DNA of 64,000 bases from DAIDKA01 sp035487155 (GTDB lineage Bacteria; Pseudomonadota; Gammaproteobacteria; Steroidobacterales; Steroidobacteraceae): positions 56,864-120,863 of the forward strand of contig DATHMK010000091.1 in NCBI GenBank assembly GCA_035487155.1, read 5' to 3'. Positions 16,287 through 26,439 of the stretch are shown in pieces. The notes beneath the pieces were generated by a model that was given only the letters and a program-made list of their open reading frames with translations, ran no database searches and was not told the origin of the DNA. A program made the translations under genes and the position numbers. Numbering within the stretch: position 1 is the first letter of the stretch; each line of letters opens with the position of its first letter.

Positions 16287-18002
16287 TCAGCGCCGTCCCG
16301 GTTCAGTCCAGGTCACGGCACCGTCTGATGCGCTGCCGACCAGATGAGCATATTTCGCGAGTACCCCGCTGGTGGCATAGGGTTTTCGCTCACGCCAGGC
16401 GGCACGCCGGCGGCGCAGCTCCGCCACCGACAACTGCACGTCAATGGCTTGTTTCACAGCGTCAATCGTTATCACATCCCCGGTGCGCAGCAGCCCGATG
16501 GGTCCGCCCACGGCCGCTTCGGGTGCTATATGTCCAACGACGAATCCATGGCTGCCCCCGGAAAAACGCCCGTCGGTGATCAGGGCCACGCTGCCTCCCA
16601 GACCGCGCCCCATCAGCGCACCGGTGGGACTGAGCATCTCGCGCATGCCCGGCCCGCCCTTGGGGCCCTCGTAGCGGATCACCACCACATCGCCGGCCCG
16701 CACACTGCCATCCAGGATCGCGGCCGTGGCCCGCTCTTCGCCGTCGAAAACGCGCGCGCGCCCCTGAAATGACAGGCCTTCCTTGCCGGTGATCTTGGCC
16801 ACCGCCCCCTCCGGCGCGAGGTTCCCCTTTAAAACAACCAGATGGCTGTCCTTCTTTATGGGATCCAATAGCGGGCGGACCACATCCTGACCCGCCGGAT
16901 AAACACCTGTGGCGGCAAGGTTCTGCGCCAGCGTACGGCCGGTCACGGTCAGACAGTCCCCATGCAGCAGCTGCGCATCAAGCAGCATCTTCAGCAGCGG
17001 CTGGATCCCGCCGATGGCGATCAGCTCCGACATCAGGTAGCGGCCGCTGGGCCTGACATCGGCCAGCACCGGCACCCGCCGTCCGATGCGGCTGAAATCC
17101 TCCAGCCGCAGCTTGACGCGAGCTTCATGGGCGATGGCCAGAAGATGCAGCACGGCGTTGGTGGAACCGCCCAGCGCAATACTGACGGTGATGGCGTTTT
17201 CAAAAGCCTTACGCGTCAGTATATCGCGGGGCCGTATACCCGCCTTGATGAGCCCGACCACCGCCGCACCGGCGCGCTCGCAATCCAGGCGCTTGGCCTC
17301 GCTCACCGCCTCCTGCGCCGAACTGTCCGGCAGCGACAGCCCCAGGGCCTCGATGGCCGAAGCCATGGTGTTGGCCGTATACATGCCGCCGCAGCTGCCC
17401 GGCCCGGGAATGGCGGTGCGCTCCACCTCCAGTAACTGAACGTCGGTCATTTTGCCGGCGGCGTGGGCACCCACGGCCTCGAACACCGACACGATGTCGC
17501 GCCGCTGCGCACCCGGGCGGATGGTGCCGCCGTAGACGAAGGCCGCCGGCCGGTTCATGCGCGCCATCGCCATGGCGCAACCCGGCATGTTCTTGTCGCA
17601 GCCGCCGACGGCGACAAAGCCGTCGAAGCCTTCAGCCCCGACCACGGTTTCGATGGAATCGGCGATGACCTCGCGCGACACCAGCGAGTAGCGCATGCCC
17701 GGGGAGCCCATCGAAATGCCATCCGACACCGTAATGGTATTGAACAGCACACTCTTGCCGCCCGCCGCATCCACCCCCGCGGCCGCGGCCCGTGCCAGTT
17801 CGGCGATGTGCATGTTGCAAGGCGTGAGATTGGCCCAGGTGGATGCGATCCCCACCTGAGGCTTGCCGAAGTCCGCATCCCCGAAGCCCACCGCACGCAG
17901 CATGGCGCGCGAAGGGGCCTGCTTGGCGCCGTCCACGACCAGACGCGAATAACGGCGCGGATCATGCGCGGCCGCAGGCTTGCCCTTGGATTTTCTGACC
18001 AT
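16287..18002 (-). CDS. ilvD: Dihydroxy-acid dehydratase
   Basis: 571 residues, IlvD/Edd family. It dehydrates dihydroxy-isovalerate and dihydroxy-methylvalerate in valine and isoleucine synthesis. Iron-sulphur ligand motifs are in place: PCNMH (Cys62), GGCDKNMPG (Cys135) and PGSCGGMYTANTM (Cys204); the near-C-terminal TDGRFSGGSHG is conserved. The length and spacing fit the shorter, [2Fe-2S]-type enzymes rather than the roughly 615-residue E. coli form. It is on the opposite strand from the ilvC-leu operon, separated from it by the aminopeptidase gene, so it is not under the attenuator. Confidence 0.96.
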   Translation of the reverse strand: MVRKSKGKPAAAHDPRRYSRLVVDGAKQAPSRAMLRAVGFGDADFGKPQVGIASTWANLTPCNMHIAELARAAAAGVDAAGGKSVLFNTITVSDGISMGSPGMRYSLVSREVIADSIETVVGAEGFDGFVAVGGCDKNMPGCAMAMARMNRPAAFVYGGTIRPGAQRRDIVSVFEAVGAHAAGKMTDVQLLEVERTAIPGPGSCGGMYTANTMASAIEALGLSLPDSSAQEAVSEAKRLDCERAGAAVVGLIKAGIRPRDILTRKAFENAITVSIALGGSTNAVLHLLAIAHEARVKLRLEDFSRIGRRVPVLADVRPSGRYLMSELIAIGGIQPLLKMLLDAQLLHGDCLTVTGRTLAQNLAATGVYPAGQDVVRPLLDPIKKDSHLVVLKGNLAPEGAVAKITGKEGLSFQGRARVFDGEERATAAILDGSVRAGDVVVIRYEGPKGGPGMREMLSPTGALMGRGLGGSVALITDGRFSGGSHGFVVGHIAPEAAVGGPIGLLRTGDVITIDAVKQAIDVQLSVAELRRRRAAWRERKPYATSGVLAKYAHLVGSASDGAVTWTEPGRR

Positions 18003-18009
18003 GATTTCC

Positions 18010-19407
18010 TTATCCGAATCTTTGCCGAATCAAGCTGTACAGCGCCCGCACGCACTGGGCCTCGGCGCCCACCGGACGGCCGGGCCGCTCCTTGGGATTC
18101 CAGGCATACAGATCCAGGTGCAGCCAGGCGCGGGAAGTCGTCACAAACCTCTTCAGGAACAGTGCCGCAATGATGGAGCCGGCGAAGGCGCCGGCTGAAA
18201 CATTGCCGATGTCGGCAATGCGGCTGCTGAATTCGTCATCGTAGCCCGTCCACAGCGGCATCGGCCACAGCGGATCGCAGCACTGCTCCCCGGCGGCCTG
18301 GGCGCTGGCCAGCAGCACCTCATCCGGGCTGTAGGCCGCCGGCAGCTCCGGCCCCAATGCGGTGCGGGCGGCCCCGGTCAGCGTCGCCAGATCAATCAGC
18401 AGATCCGGCGCCTCCGAGTCGGCCTCGGCCAGCGCATCGGCCAGGATCAGGCGTCCCTCGGCGTCGGTATTGCCGATCTCCACCGTCAGGCCCTTGCGCG
18501 AGCGCAGCACATCCCCCGGGCGGTACGACAGTGCATCGACACTGTTTTCCACACAGGGCAGCAGCACCCGCAGTTGGATCGGCGCGCTCTGGCTCATGAG
18601 CATGCTGGCCAGGGCCAGCGCACAGGCCGCACCCCCCATGTCCTTCTTCATCAGCAGCATTGCCGCACCGGGCTTCAGATCCAGGCCACCGCTGTCAAAG
18701 CACACGCCCTTGCCCACCAGCGTGACCCGCGGCGCCGTGGTCGCACCCCAGCGCAGGTCGAGCAGGCAGGGTTCACGGGCGCTGCCGGCACCCACGGCGC
18801 GGATCAGCGGATAACCCTGGGCCTCCAGTTCGGCGCCCGAGAGCACCCGGCAGCGGGCGCCGAAACGCGCCGCCAGATCAAAGCCGGCCTGCGCCAGCTC
18901 CGCGGGTCCCAGATCATTGGCGGGCGTGTTGATCAGGTCGCGGGCCAGCGTGGCCGCCTCCGCCGCGGCGCGCACGTAGGGAATATCCGCGCCCGGCGGG
19001 GCCACCAAGGCCGCCCGCGGCGCCAGGCCCGCACTGCGATAGCGCGTCAGACGGTAGCTGCCGATCAGCCACCCCAGGGCGAACTGCGTCGCCGCCGCCG
19101 GCCGCAACTCGGTGGCGAGGCGATAGGGTTCCCCGGGCAGGCGCTCACTGAGGCCCGCCGCGTGCCACAGATTGAGGTCATCGATGGCGCGCAAGGGCCC
19201 AAGCCCCAGCACCGCGCCGCCGATCTGGCCGCCCTCTCCTGGCAGGACCAGTACACGCTGACGCTCAGCCTGAAAATTGTTGGCGTGCACCCAATTCACC
19301 ACGCTCGCCGGCTGTTGCGCCAGCCAGGGGGCCAGCGCCGCCTCGTTGAGCAGCCACAGCGGCCGCGCCCCACCGCCCTCCTGTGTCACCAGCAGATCCA
19401 AGCTCAT
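18010..19407 (-). CDS. M17-family leucyl aminopeptidase
   Basis: 465 residues from the ATG at 19407, which has an excellent ribosome binding site (GGGAGGGG) ten bases upstream. The M17 signatures are present: LVGKGVCFDSGGLDLKPG, MKKDMGGAA and NTDAEGRLILADAL, giving a two-metal cytosolic exopeptidase. The order of residues fits the shorter PepB-like or 'leucyl aminopeptidase family protein' branch rather than E. coli PepA. It ends seven bases before ilvD starts, so the two genes are probably cotranscribed, and its 5' end is divergent from the ilvC-leu leader. Confidence 0.9.
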   Translation of the reverse strand: MSLDLLVTQEGGGARPLWLLNEAALAPWLAQQPASVVNWVHANNFQAERQRVLVLPGEGGQIGGAVLGLGPLRAIDDLNLWHAAGLSERLPGEPYRLATELRPAAATQFALGWLIGSYRLTRYRSAGLAPRAALVAPPGADIPYVRAAAEAATLARDLINTPANDLGPAELAQAGFDLAARFGARCRVLSGAELEAQGYPLIRAVGAGSAREPCLLDLRWGATTAPRVTLVGKGVCFDSGGLDLKPGAAMLLMKKDMGGAACALALASMLMSQSAPIQLRVLLPCVENSVDALSYRPGDVLRSRKGLTVEIGNTDAEGRLILADALAEADSEAPDLLIDLATLTGAARTALGPELPAAYSPDEVLLASAQAAGEQCCDPLWPMPLWTGYDDEFSSRIADIGNVSAGAFAGSIIAALFLKRFVTTSRAWLHLDLYAWNPKERPGRPVGAEAQCVRALYSLIRQRFG

Positions 19408-19432
19408 GCAGCCCCTCCCGATCCCGATTCGA

Positions 19433-19461
19433 TTGACAATTTTGCACGAATTTGCTGACAT
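19433..19461 (+). promoter_or_regulatory. Candidate promoter of the ilvC-leu operon
   Basis: A perfect -35 TTGACA (19433-19438) stands 17 bp from TGACAT (19456-19461), a 3/6 match to the -10 consensus. It lies just upstream of the leader peptide, at the place an attenuated operon needs its promoter. The -10 is weak, so the call is tentative. Confidence 0.45.
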
Positions 19462-19494
19462 TCGAGATCAACGTTTCATTGCCCGATGTCGCCG

Positions 19495-19584
19495 ATGACC
19501 ACAACCCCCGGACCGCTCGTGCTGCTTGCGGTAGGTCTGCTTCCGGTAGGAAGCGGCCGGTGCGGGTCATTCGCGAGCGTTTGA
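19495..19584 (+). CDS. Leu/Val-rich leader peptide of the ilvC-leu operon
   Basis: A 29-residue open frame starting MTTTPGP and running through LVLLAVGLLPV to a TGA, ending 133 bp upstream of ilvC. Eight of the eleven residues at positions 8-18 are not random: five are leucine and three valine, with codons that should be rarer in this GC-rich genome (CTT, GTA) among them. This is the design of ivbL/leuL-type attenuation peptides: a ribosome that stalls for charged tRNA-Leu or tRNA-Val changes RNA folding downstream. An in-frame ATG three codons earlier (19486) could be the real start; neither has a clear Shine-Dalgarno. No isoleucine codon occurs. Confidence 0.8.
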   Translation: MTTTPGPLVLLAVGLLPVGSGRCGSFASV

Positions 19585-19657
19585 GTTAAAGGGAACAGCG
19601 CATCACGAACACCAGGACCCCGCACCGGCCCCTCACAGGGCGGGTGCGGGGTTTTTT
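19555..19657 (+). promoter_or_regulatory. Transcription attenuator: antiterminator arm plus intrinsic terminator before ilvC
   Basis: The terminator is at 19617-19657: a 15-position stem (19617-19631 with 19638-19652, one G-G mismatch), a 6-nt loop and a T6 run. Inside the end of the leader peptide, 19555-19566 (GGCCGGTGCGGG) is an exact 12-base complement of 19619-19630 in the terminator's 5' arm, so the two can form an alternative antiterminator. A third segment, 19509-19518 (CCGGACCGCT), can pair with AGCGGCCGG at 19552-19560, completing the classical 1:2 / 2:3 / 3:4 scheme. Stalling at the Leu/Val codons would cover segment 1 and favour read-through into ilvC. Confidence 0.85.
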
Positions 19658-19717
19658 ATGCGTCCGGCCTTTTTGGCCGCCTGGCGCCGGTTGAGGAACA
19701 GCTAAGGGAGCACAGTC

Positions 19718-20713
19718 ATGAAGTTGTATTCGCAGAAGGACGTGAACAAGAAGGCGCTGCGCGGCGCGCGCATCGCGATTCTCGGCTATGGCAGCCAGGG
19801 TCGTGCCCATGCCCTGAACCTCAAGGACAGCGGCTTCGATGTGGTGGCCGGCGTGCGCAAGGGCGGGGCCAGCTGGAAGAAGGCCAAGAAGGATGGCCTG
19901 GAGGTCGCCGAACCCACCAAGGCGGTCGCCGACGCCGACCTCATCGCCATGCTGGTGCCGGATCTGGCGCAGGAATCCCTGTACGGCGAAGTGATCGGGG
20001 CCATCAAGAAGGGCGCCACGCTGCTGTTTGCGCACGGCTTCAACGTCCATTTCAAACTCATCAAGCCGCGTCGCGATCTGGACGTGGTGCTCATCGCCCC
20101 CAAGGGTCCGGGTGACCTGGTGCGCCGCCAGTACCAACAGGGCCGCGGCGTGCCGTGCCTGATCGCGGTGGCGCAGGACGCCACCGGCAATGCCCATGCG
20201 CGCGCCCTCGCCTACGCGCATGGCATCGGCGGCACCCGCGGCGGGGTGCTCGATACCAGCTTCGCGGAGGAGACCGAGACCGATCTGTTCGGCGAACAGG
20301 CGGTGCTGTGCGGGGGCGCCACGGAGCTGGTGGTCAAGGGCTTTGAGACGCTGGTGGAAGCCGGCTATCAGCCCGAGGTCGCCTACTACGAGTGCCTGCA
20401 CGAACTGAAGCTCATCGTCGACCTGCTGCACGAGGGCGGCATCACCAAGATGCACCAGTTCATTTCCGACACGGCCAAGTACGGGGACCTGACGCGCGGA
20501 CCGCGCGTGGTCAACGAGAAGACCAAGAACGAAATGCGCAAGATCCTCAAGGAAATCCAGACCGGCAAGTTCGCCCGCCAGTGGATCGATGAGAACCGGG
20601 CCGGCCAGAAGGAGTATCGCAAGATGCTGCGCGCGGACATGGACCGGCAGATCGAGAAGGTCGGCAGCGCCCTGCGGGCCCGGATGCCCTGGCTGAACGA
20701 CCGCCGCGCCTGA
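19718..20713 (+). CDS. ilvC: Ketol-acid reductoisomerase (NADP+), class I
   Basis: 331 residues, the short class I form. It converts acetolactate and acetohydroxybutyrate to the dihydroxy acids used by IlvD. The N-terminal Rossmann motif GYGSQGRAHALNLKDSG and the cofactor loop VRKGGASWKKA point to NADPH use. The C-terminal knotted domain has DLFGEQAVLCGG, EVAYYECLHELKLI and the metal-binding glutamates. A good Shine-Dalgarno (AAGGGAG) precedes the ATG. It is the first structural gene of the attenuated ilvC-leuACDB operon; no ilvBN lies with it. Confidence 0.97.
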   Translation: MKLYSQKDVNKKALRGARIAILGYGSQGRAHALNLKDSGFDVVAGVRKGGASWKKAKKDGLEVAEPTKAVADADLIAMLVPDLAQESLYGEVIGAIKKGATLLFAHGFNVHFKLIKPRRDLDVVLIAPKGPGDLVRRQYQQGRGVPCLIAVAQDATGNAHARALAYAHGIGGTRGGVLDTSFAEETETDLFGEQAVLCGGATELVVKGFETLVEAGYQPEVAYYECLHELKLIVDLLHEGGITKMHQFISDTAKYGDLTRGPRVVNEKTKNEMRKILKEIQTGKFARQWIDENRAGQKEYRKMLRADMDRQIEKVGSALRARMPWLNDRRA

Positions 20714-20734
20714 GCCGCCGGCGCCGGAACGCAA

Positions 20735-22207
<1,473 letters not shown>

Positions 22208-22212
22208 GCAAC

Positions 22213-23610
22213 ATGCCCAAGACCATGTTCCAGAAGGTCTGGGAGCAGCACGAAGTGGCTCCCGAGACCGCCGATACGCCCGCGGTGCTGTTCATCGATC
22301 TGCACCTCATCCACGAGGTCACCACACCGCAGGCCTTCGAGGTCCTGCGCCGGCGCGGTCTGGCGGTACGGCGCCGCGACCTCACCCTCGCCACCATGGA
22401 CCATTCCACCCCGACCCGCACCGAGCAGGTGTTCGGCGGTGTGCCCATCACCACCACGGCGGCCGGCCGGCAGGTGCAGCAGCTTGAGCGCAACTGCGCC
22501 GCGGCCGGCATCGAACTGCTGGACATGCACAGCGACCTGCGCGGCATCGTGCACATCATCGGCCCGGAACTGGGCCTGACGCGCCCGGGACGCACCATCG
22601 TCTGCGGCGACAGCCATACCAGCACGCACGGGGCCTTCGGGGCGCTGGCCTTCGGCATCGGCACCACCGAGGTGGGCCATGTGTTCGCCACGCAGTGTCT
22701 CCTGCAGCGCAAGCCCAGGACCTTCGCCATCAACGTGAATCAGAAACTGCGCCCCGGCGTCACCGCCAAGGACCTGGTGCTGGCCATCATCGGCCAGATC
22801 GGCGTCGAGGGCGGCACCGGACACGTGCTCGAATACCGCGGCGAGGGCATCCGTGCCCTGAACATGGACGAGCGCATGACCGTGTGCAACATGTCCATCG
22901 AGGCCGGGGCCCGCGCCGGCATGATTGCCCCGGATGAGACCACCTTCGGCTACCTGGCGGACCGCCCGCGCTCGCCCAGCGGTGCGGCCTGGGAGCGCGC
23001 CGTGGAGCGCTGGCGTGCGCTCACCACCGATCCGGGGGCGAGCTTTGATCGCGAGCACACCCTGGATGCCGCGCTGCTCGAGCCCATGATCAGCTACGGC
23101 ACGCATCCGGGGATGGTGATTCCGGTCAATGGCACGGTGCCCAACCGCCACGGCGATCCGGTGTTCGACAAGGCGCTGGCCTACATGGGCTTCAGCGCCG
23201 GCCAGGCACTGCGTGACCAGCCCGTCAACGTGGTGTTCATCGGCAGCTGCACCAACGGCCGGCTCGCCGACCTGCGCGGCGCCGCGCAGCTGCTGCGCGG
23301 CCGCAAAATCGCCGGCAATGTACGCATGCTGGTGGTGCCGGGCTCGCAGCAGGTCAAGGCGGCCGCCGAGGCCGAGGGCCTGGACCGGATATTCATCGAC
23401 GCCGGGGCCGACTGGCGCGAGTCGGGCTGTTCGATGTGCATCGGCATGAACGGTGACACCGTCGCGCGCGGTGAGTACTCGGTGAGCACCAGCAACCGCA
23501 ACTTCGAGGGTCGCCAGGGCGCCGGCGCCCGTACCCTGCTGGCGAGTCCGCTGACGGCCGCGGCGAGCGCCATCCGTGGTCGCGTCACGGATCCGCGGGA
23601 GCTGCTGTGA
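22213..23610 (+). CDS. leuC: 3-isopropylmalate dehydratase large subunit
   Basis: 465 residues from the ATG (MPKTMFQKVWEQHEV), which aligns with the MAKTLYEK-type start of known LeuC proteins; an in-frame GTG at 22204, overlapping the leuA stop, would add three residues. Aconitase-family enzyme that isomerises isopropylmalate. The [4Fe-4S] ligands are present: GSCTNGR (Cys346) and GCSMCIGMN (Cys406 and Cys409). CGDSHTSTHGAFGALAFGIG is also typical. It forms a heterodimer with the LeuD subunit encoded next. Confidence 0.97.
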   Translation: MPKTMFQKVWEQHEVAPETADTPAVLFIDLHLIHEVTTPQAFEVLRRRGLAVRRRDLTLATMDHSTPTRTEQVFGGVPITTTAAGRQVQQLERNCAAAGIELLDMHSDLRGIVHIIGPELGLTRPGRTIVCGDSHTSTHGAFGALAFGIGTTEVGHVFATQCLLQRKPRTFAINVNQKLRPGVTAKDLVLAIIGQIGVEGGTGHVLEYRGEGIRALNMDERMTVCNMSIEAGARAGMIAPDETTFGYLADRPRSPSGAAWERAVERWRALTTDPGASFDREHTLDAALLEPMISYGTHPGMVIPVNGTVPNRHGDPVFDKALAYMGFSAGQALRDQPVNVVFIGSCTNGRLADLRGAAQLLRGRKIAGNVRMLVVPGSQQVKAAAEAEGLDRIFIDAGADWRESGCSMCIGMNGDTVARGEYSVSTSNRNFEGRQGAGARTLLASPLTAAASAIRGRVTDPRELL

Positions 23611-24191
23611 TGGACAAGATCAGCACCATACGCTCGCGCACGGTGGTCATGCCGGCGAGCAATATCGACACTGACCAGATCATTCCGGCGCGTTTTCTGA
23701 CCACCACCACCCGCGACGGATTGGGCCAGCAGCTGTTTGCCGACTGGCGCTATGCGCCCGATGGCACGGCGCAAGCCGATTTCATCCTCAACCAGCCCTC
23801 GGCCGCGGGCTGCCAGGTACTGGTGGCGGGCCGCAACTTCGGGTGCGGCTCCTCGCGTGAGCACGCCCCGTGGGCGCTGCTCGATTACGGCATACGCGCC
23901 GTCATCAGCACCGAGATCGCCGACATCTTCCGCAGCAACTCGCTGAAGAACGGCCTGCTGCCCATCGTGGTGGACGAGTCGACCAGCCGCTGGCTGCTGG
24001 AAAATCCGGGCACCGAGGTGCAGATCGATCTGGCCAGCACCACCGTGCAGCTGGCCACGGGCCTGAGCGTCACCTTCCCCATCGATCCCTTCGCCCGCTA
24101 CTGCCTGCTCAACGGCATCGATGAGATGGGCTTCCTGCTGCAGCAGCAGGAGCGGATTGCCGGTTATGAAGCGCGCCACCAGGACAACTAG
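23610..24191 (+). CDS. leuD: 3-isopropylmalate dehydratase small subunit
   Basis: 193 residues. The swivel domain partner of LeuC, with NIDTDQIIPARFL near the start and GRNFGCGSSREHAPWAL, the substrate-recognition loop. The ATG overlaps the leuC stop by one base (TGATG), so translation is likely coupled; a GTG one codon earlier is less likely. leuB follows after three bases. Confidence 0.97.
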   Translation: MDKISTIRSRTVVMPASNIDTDQIIPARFLTTTTRDGLGQQLFADWRYAPDGTAQADFILNQPSAAGCQVLVAGRNFGCGSSREHAPWALLDYGIRAVISTEIADIFRSNSLKNGLLPIVVDESTSRWLLENPGTEVQIDLASTTVQLATGLSVTFPIDPFARYCLLNGIDEMGFLLQQQERIAGYEARHQDN

Positions 24192-24194
24192 CCG

Positions 24195-25259
24195 ATGAAG
24201 GCCACCATCACCGTGCTGGGCGGCGACGGAATCGGACCTGAAGTGGCCGCCGAGGGGGTGCGATGCCTGAGCGCGATCGCGCAGCGCTTCGGCCACGAGT
24301 TCGACCTCAAGCCCCAAGCCTTCGGCGGTGCGGCCATTGATCTTGGCGGTGACCCGCTGCCGCAGGCGACCCTGGATTCGTGCCTGCAAAGCGATGCCAT
24401 CCTGCTGGGTGCCATCGGCGGCCCGAAGTGGTCTGCCCCGGATGCCAAGGTGCGTCCCGAAGCGGGCCTGCTGGGCCTGCGCAAGGCCCTGGGAACCTTC
24501 GCCAACCTGCGCCCCGTCACCATCCATCCGGCGCTGCGTGGCGCCTCGACGCTGCGCCCCGAGGTGCTCGAGGGCGTGGACCTGCTGTTCGTGCGCGAGC
24601 TGACCGGCGGCATCTATTTCGGGGAGAAGACCCGCACCGCCGAGCAGGCTACTGACCTGTGCAGCTATACGGTGGGCGAAGTGGAGCGCGTGACCCGCGT
24701 GGCCTGCCAGCTGGCCCAGGAACGGCGCGGCAAGGTCACCTCCATCGACAAGGCAAACGTGCTGGAGACCTCGCGCCTGTGGCGCGAGGTCTGTCAGCGC
24801 GTGGTTCGCAGCGAGTTCCCCGGGATCCAGCTGGAACACATGCTGGTGGATGCCGCGGCCATGCACCTGATCCGGCGGCCACGCGATTTTGACGTGCTGC
24901 TCACCGAGAACATGTTCGGCGACATCCTCACCGATGAGGCCTCGATGCTGGCCGGCTCGCTGGGGCTGCTGCCTTCGGCCTCTCTGGGACAGGGACGCCG
25001 TGGCCTGTATGAGCCCATCCATGGTTCAGCGCCGGACATCGCCGGCCAAGGTATCGCCAATCCCTACGGCACCATATTGAGCGTGGCCCTGCTGCTGCGG
25101 CATTCGCTTAAGCTGCATGAGGCGGCGGCGCGGCTGGAGCAGGCCGTGGTGCAGGCCATCAGCGCAGGGGTGTGCACCCCGGACATCGCCGCACCCGGGG
25201 CACGGGTGTATGGCACCCGCGAAGTCGGCGAACGGGTGGTGGCGCTGCTCAATACCTGA
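24195..25259 (+). CDS. leuB: 3-isopropylmalate dehydrogenase
   Basis: 354 residues. NAD+-dependent oxidative decarboxylation that gives 2-ketoisocaproate, the last dedicated step before transamination to leucine. Motifs: VLGGDGIGPEV, LLGLRKALGTFANLRPV, FVRELTGGIYFGE, and EPIHGSAPDIAGQGIANPYGTI, the dehydrogenase signature near the C-terminus. It ends the operon and its stop is only ten bases from the convergent metB stop, with no obvious terminator between. Confidence 0.97.
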   Translation: MKATITVLGGDGIGPEVAAEGVRCLSAIAQRFGHEFDLKPQAFGGAAIDLGGDPLPQATLDSCLQSDAILLGAIGGPKWSAPDAKVRPEAGLLGLRKALGTFANLRPVTIHPALRGASTLRPEVLEGVDLLFVRELTGGIYFGEKTRTAEQATDLCSYTVGEVERVTRVACQLAQERRGKVTSIDKANVLETSRLWREVCQRVVRSEFPGIQLEHMLVDAAAMHLIRRPRDFDVLLTENMFGDILTDEASMLAGSLGLLPSASLGQGRRGLYEPIHGSAPDIAGQGIANPYGTILSVALLLRHSLKLHEAAARLEQAVVQAISAGVCTPDIAAPGARVYGTREVGERVVALLNT

Positions 25260-25269
25260 TGGGGCGAGC

Positions 25270-26439
25270 CTAAGCGCCGGCCCGACGCGCGCGCTCCAGG
25301 CCTGCGGCCAGATCATCGCGCAGGTCATCATAGGCCTCGATGCCCACCGAGAGGCGCAGCAGGCCATCGGTCAGCCCGGCCCGCGCCCGCGCCTGCGGGT
25401 CCATCGCCGCGTGCGTCATGGTGGCCGGATGGGCCACCAGACTCTCGACCCCGCCCAGGCTTTCGGCCAGCGAGAAGAACTTCATCTGCGACACCAGCGC
25501 GCGCACCGCCTCGTGGCCGCCCGCAATTTCCAGCGTCACGATGGCGCCGAAGCCGCGTTGCTGCCGTACCGCGATCGCATGGCCCGGATGGGTGGCAAGG
25601 CCGGGATAGAACACCCGATTCACCCCCGGCTGGGACTGCAGCCACTGCGCCAGCTGGCTGGCATTGCGCCCATGATGCTCGAGCCTTGCATTCAAGGTGC
25701 GCAGGCCCCGCAGCGTGAGGTAGCTGTCGAAGGCGGCCCCGGTGAGCCCCAGGCAGTTGGCCCACCAGCCCAACTGCTCGTGCAGCGCCTGGGTCCCCGC
25801 GATCACCGCACCACCGACCACATCACTGTGGCCATTGAGGTACTTGGTGGTGGAGTGCACGATCAGGTCGGCGCCCAGGGCGAGTGGCTTCTGCCACAGG
25901 GGCGAGAGGAAGGTGTTATCGACCACCACCAGGGCACCGGCGGCGTGCCCCAGTTCGGCAAAATGCGCGATGTCGGTGATGCGCAGCAGCGGGTTGCTCG
26001 GCGTCTCGATCCACAGCAGCGCGGTGCGCTGCTTCAGGGCCGCGCGTACCGCCTCCTCGTCGGCAAAGTCCACGAAGTCGCAGTGCAGTTCGCCGCGGCG
26101 GCGCCAGGCATCAAACAGCCGATAGGTGCCGCCATAACAGTCGTGCGGCGCGACGATGCGCGCCCCCACGGGCAGCAGATGGCCCACCAGGGTGATGGCC
26201 GCCATACCCGTGGCCACCACGGCGGCGCCGACGCCGCCCTCCAGGTCCGCCAAGGCTTTGGCCAGCAGGTCGCGGGTGGGATTGCCACTGCGCGAATAGT
26301 CGTAGGCGCGTTTGTCCTCGAAGCCGCGAAACGCATAGGTCGTGGACAGGTGAATCGGCGGCACCACCGCGCCGGTGATCGCATCGCTCTCCAGGCCGGC
26401 GCGCACCGCCTGGGTCACCGCATCAGGTGCGTTGCTCAT
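25270..26439 (-). CDS. metB: Cystathionine gamma-synthase / O-succinylhomoserine thiol-lyase
   Basis: 389 residues, Cys/Met metabolism PLP enzyme. It joins an acylated homoserine to cysteine (or sulphide). Motifs: YDYSRSGNPTRDLL, YGGTYRLFDAW, IETPSNPLLRITDI, DNTFLSPLWQKPL and HSTTKYLNGHSDVVGG with the PLP lysine. It overlaps metX by four bases, so its substrate is the MetX product. Choosing between MetB (cysteine acceptor) and MetZ (sulphide acceptor) or gamma-lyase activity from sequence alone is not secure. It is expressed under the SAM riboswitch upstream of metX. Confidence 0.8.
   Translation of the reverse strand: MSNAPDAVTQAVRAGLESDAITGAVVPPIHLSTTYAFRGFEDKRAYDYSRSGNPTRDLLAKALADLEGGVGAAVVATGMAAITLVGHLLPVGARIVAPHDCYGGTYRLFDAWRRRGELHCDFVDFADEEAVRAALKQRTALLWIETPSNPLLRITDIAHFAELGHAAGALVVVDNTFLSPLWQKPLALGADLIVHSTTKYLNGHSDVVGGAVIAGTQALHEQLGWWANCLGLTGAAFDSYLTLRGLRTLNARLEHHGRNASQLAQWLQSQPGVNRVFYPGLATHPGHAIAVRQQRGFGAIVTLEIAGGHEAVRALVSQMKFFSLAESLGGVESLVAHPATMTHAAMDPQARARAGLTDGLLRLSVGIEAYDDLRDDLAAGLERARRAGA

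Noticed and set aside
23181..25022. 613-codon minus-strand frame opposite leuC-leuB
   Set aside because: Shadow of the leu genes; no start signal or motif.
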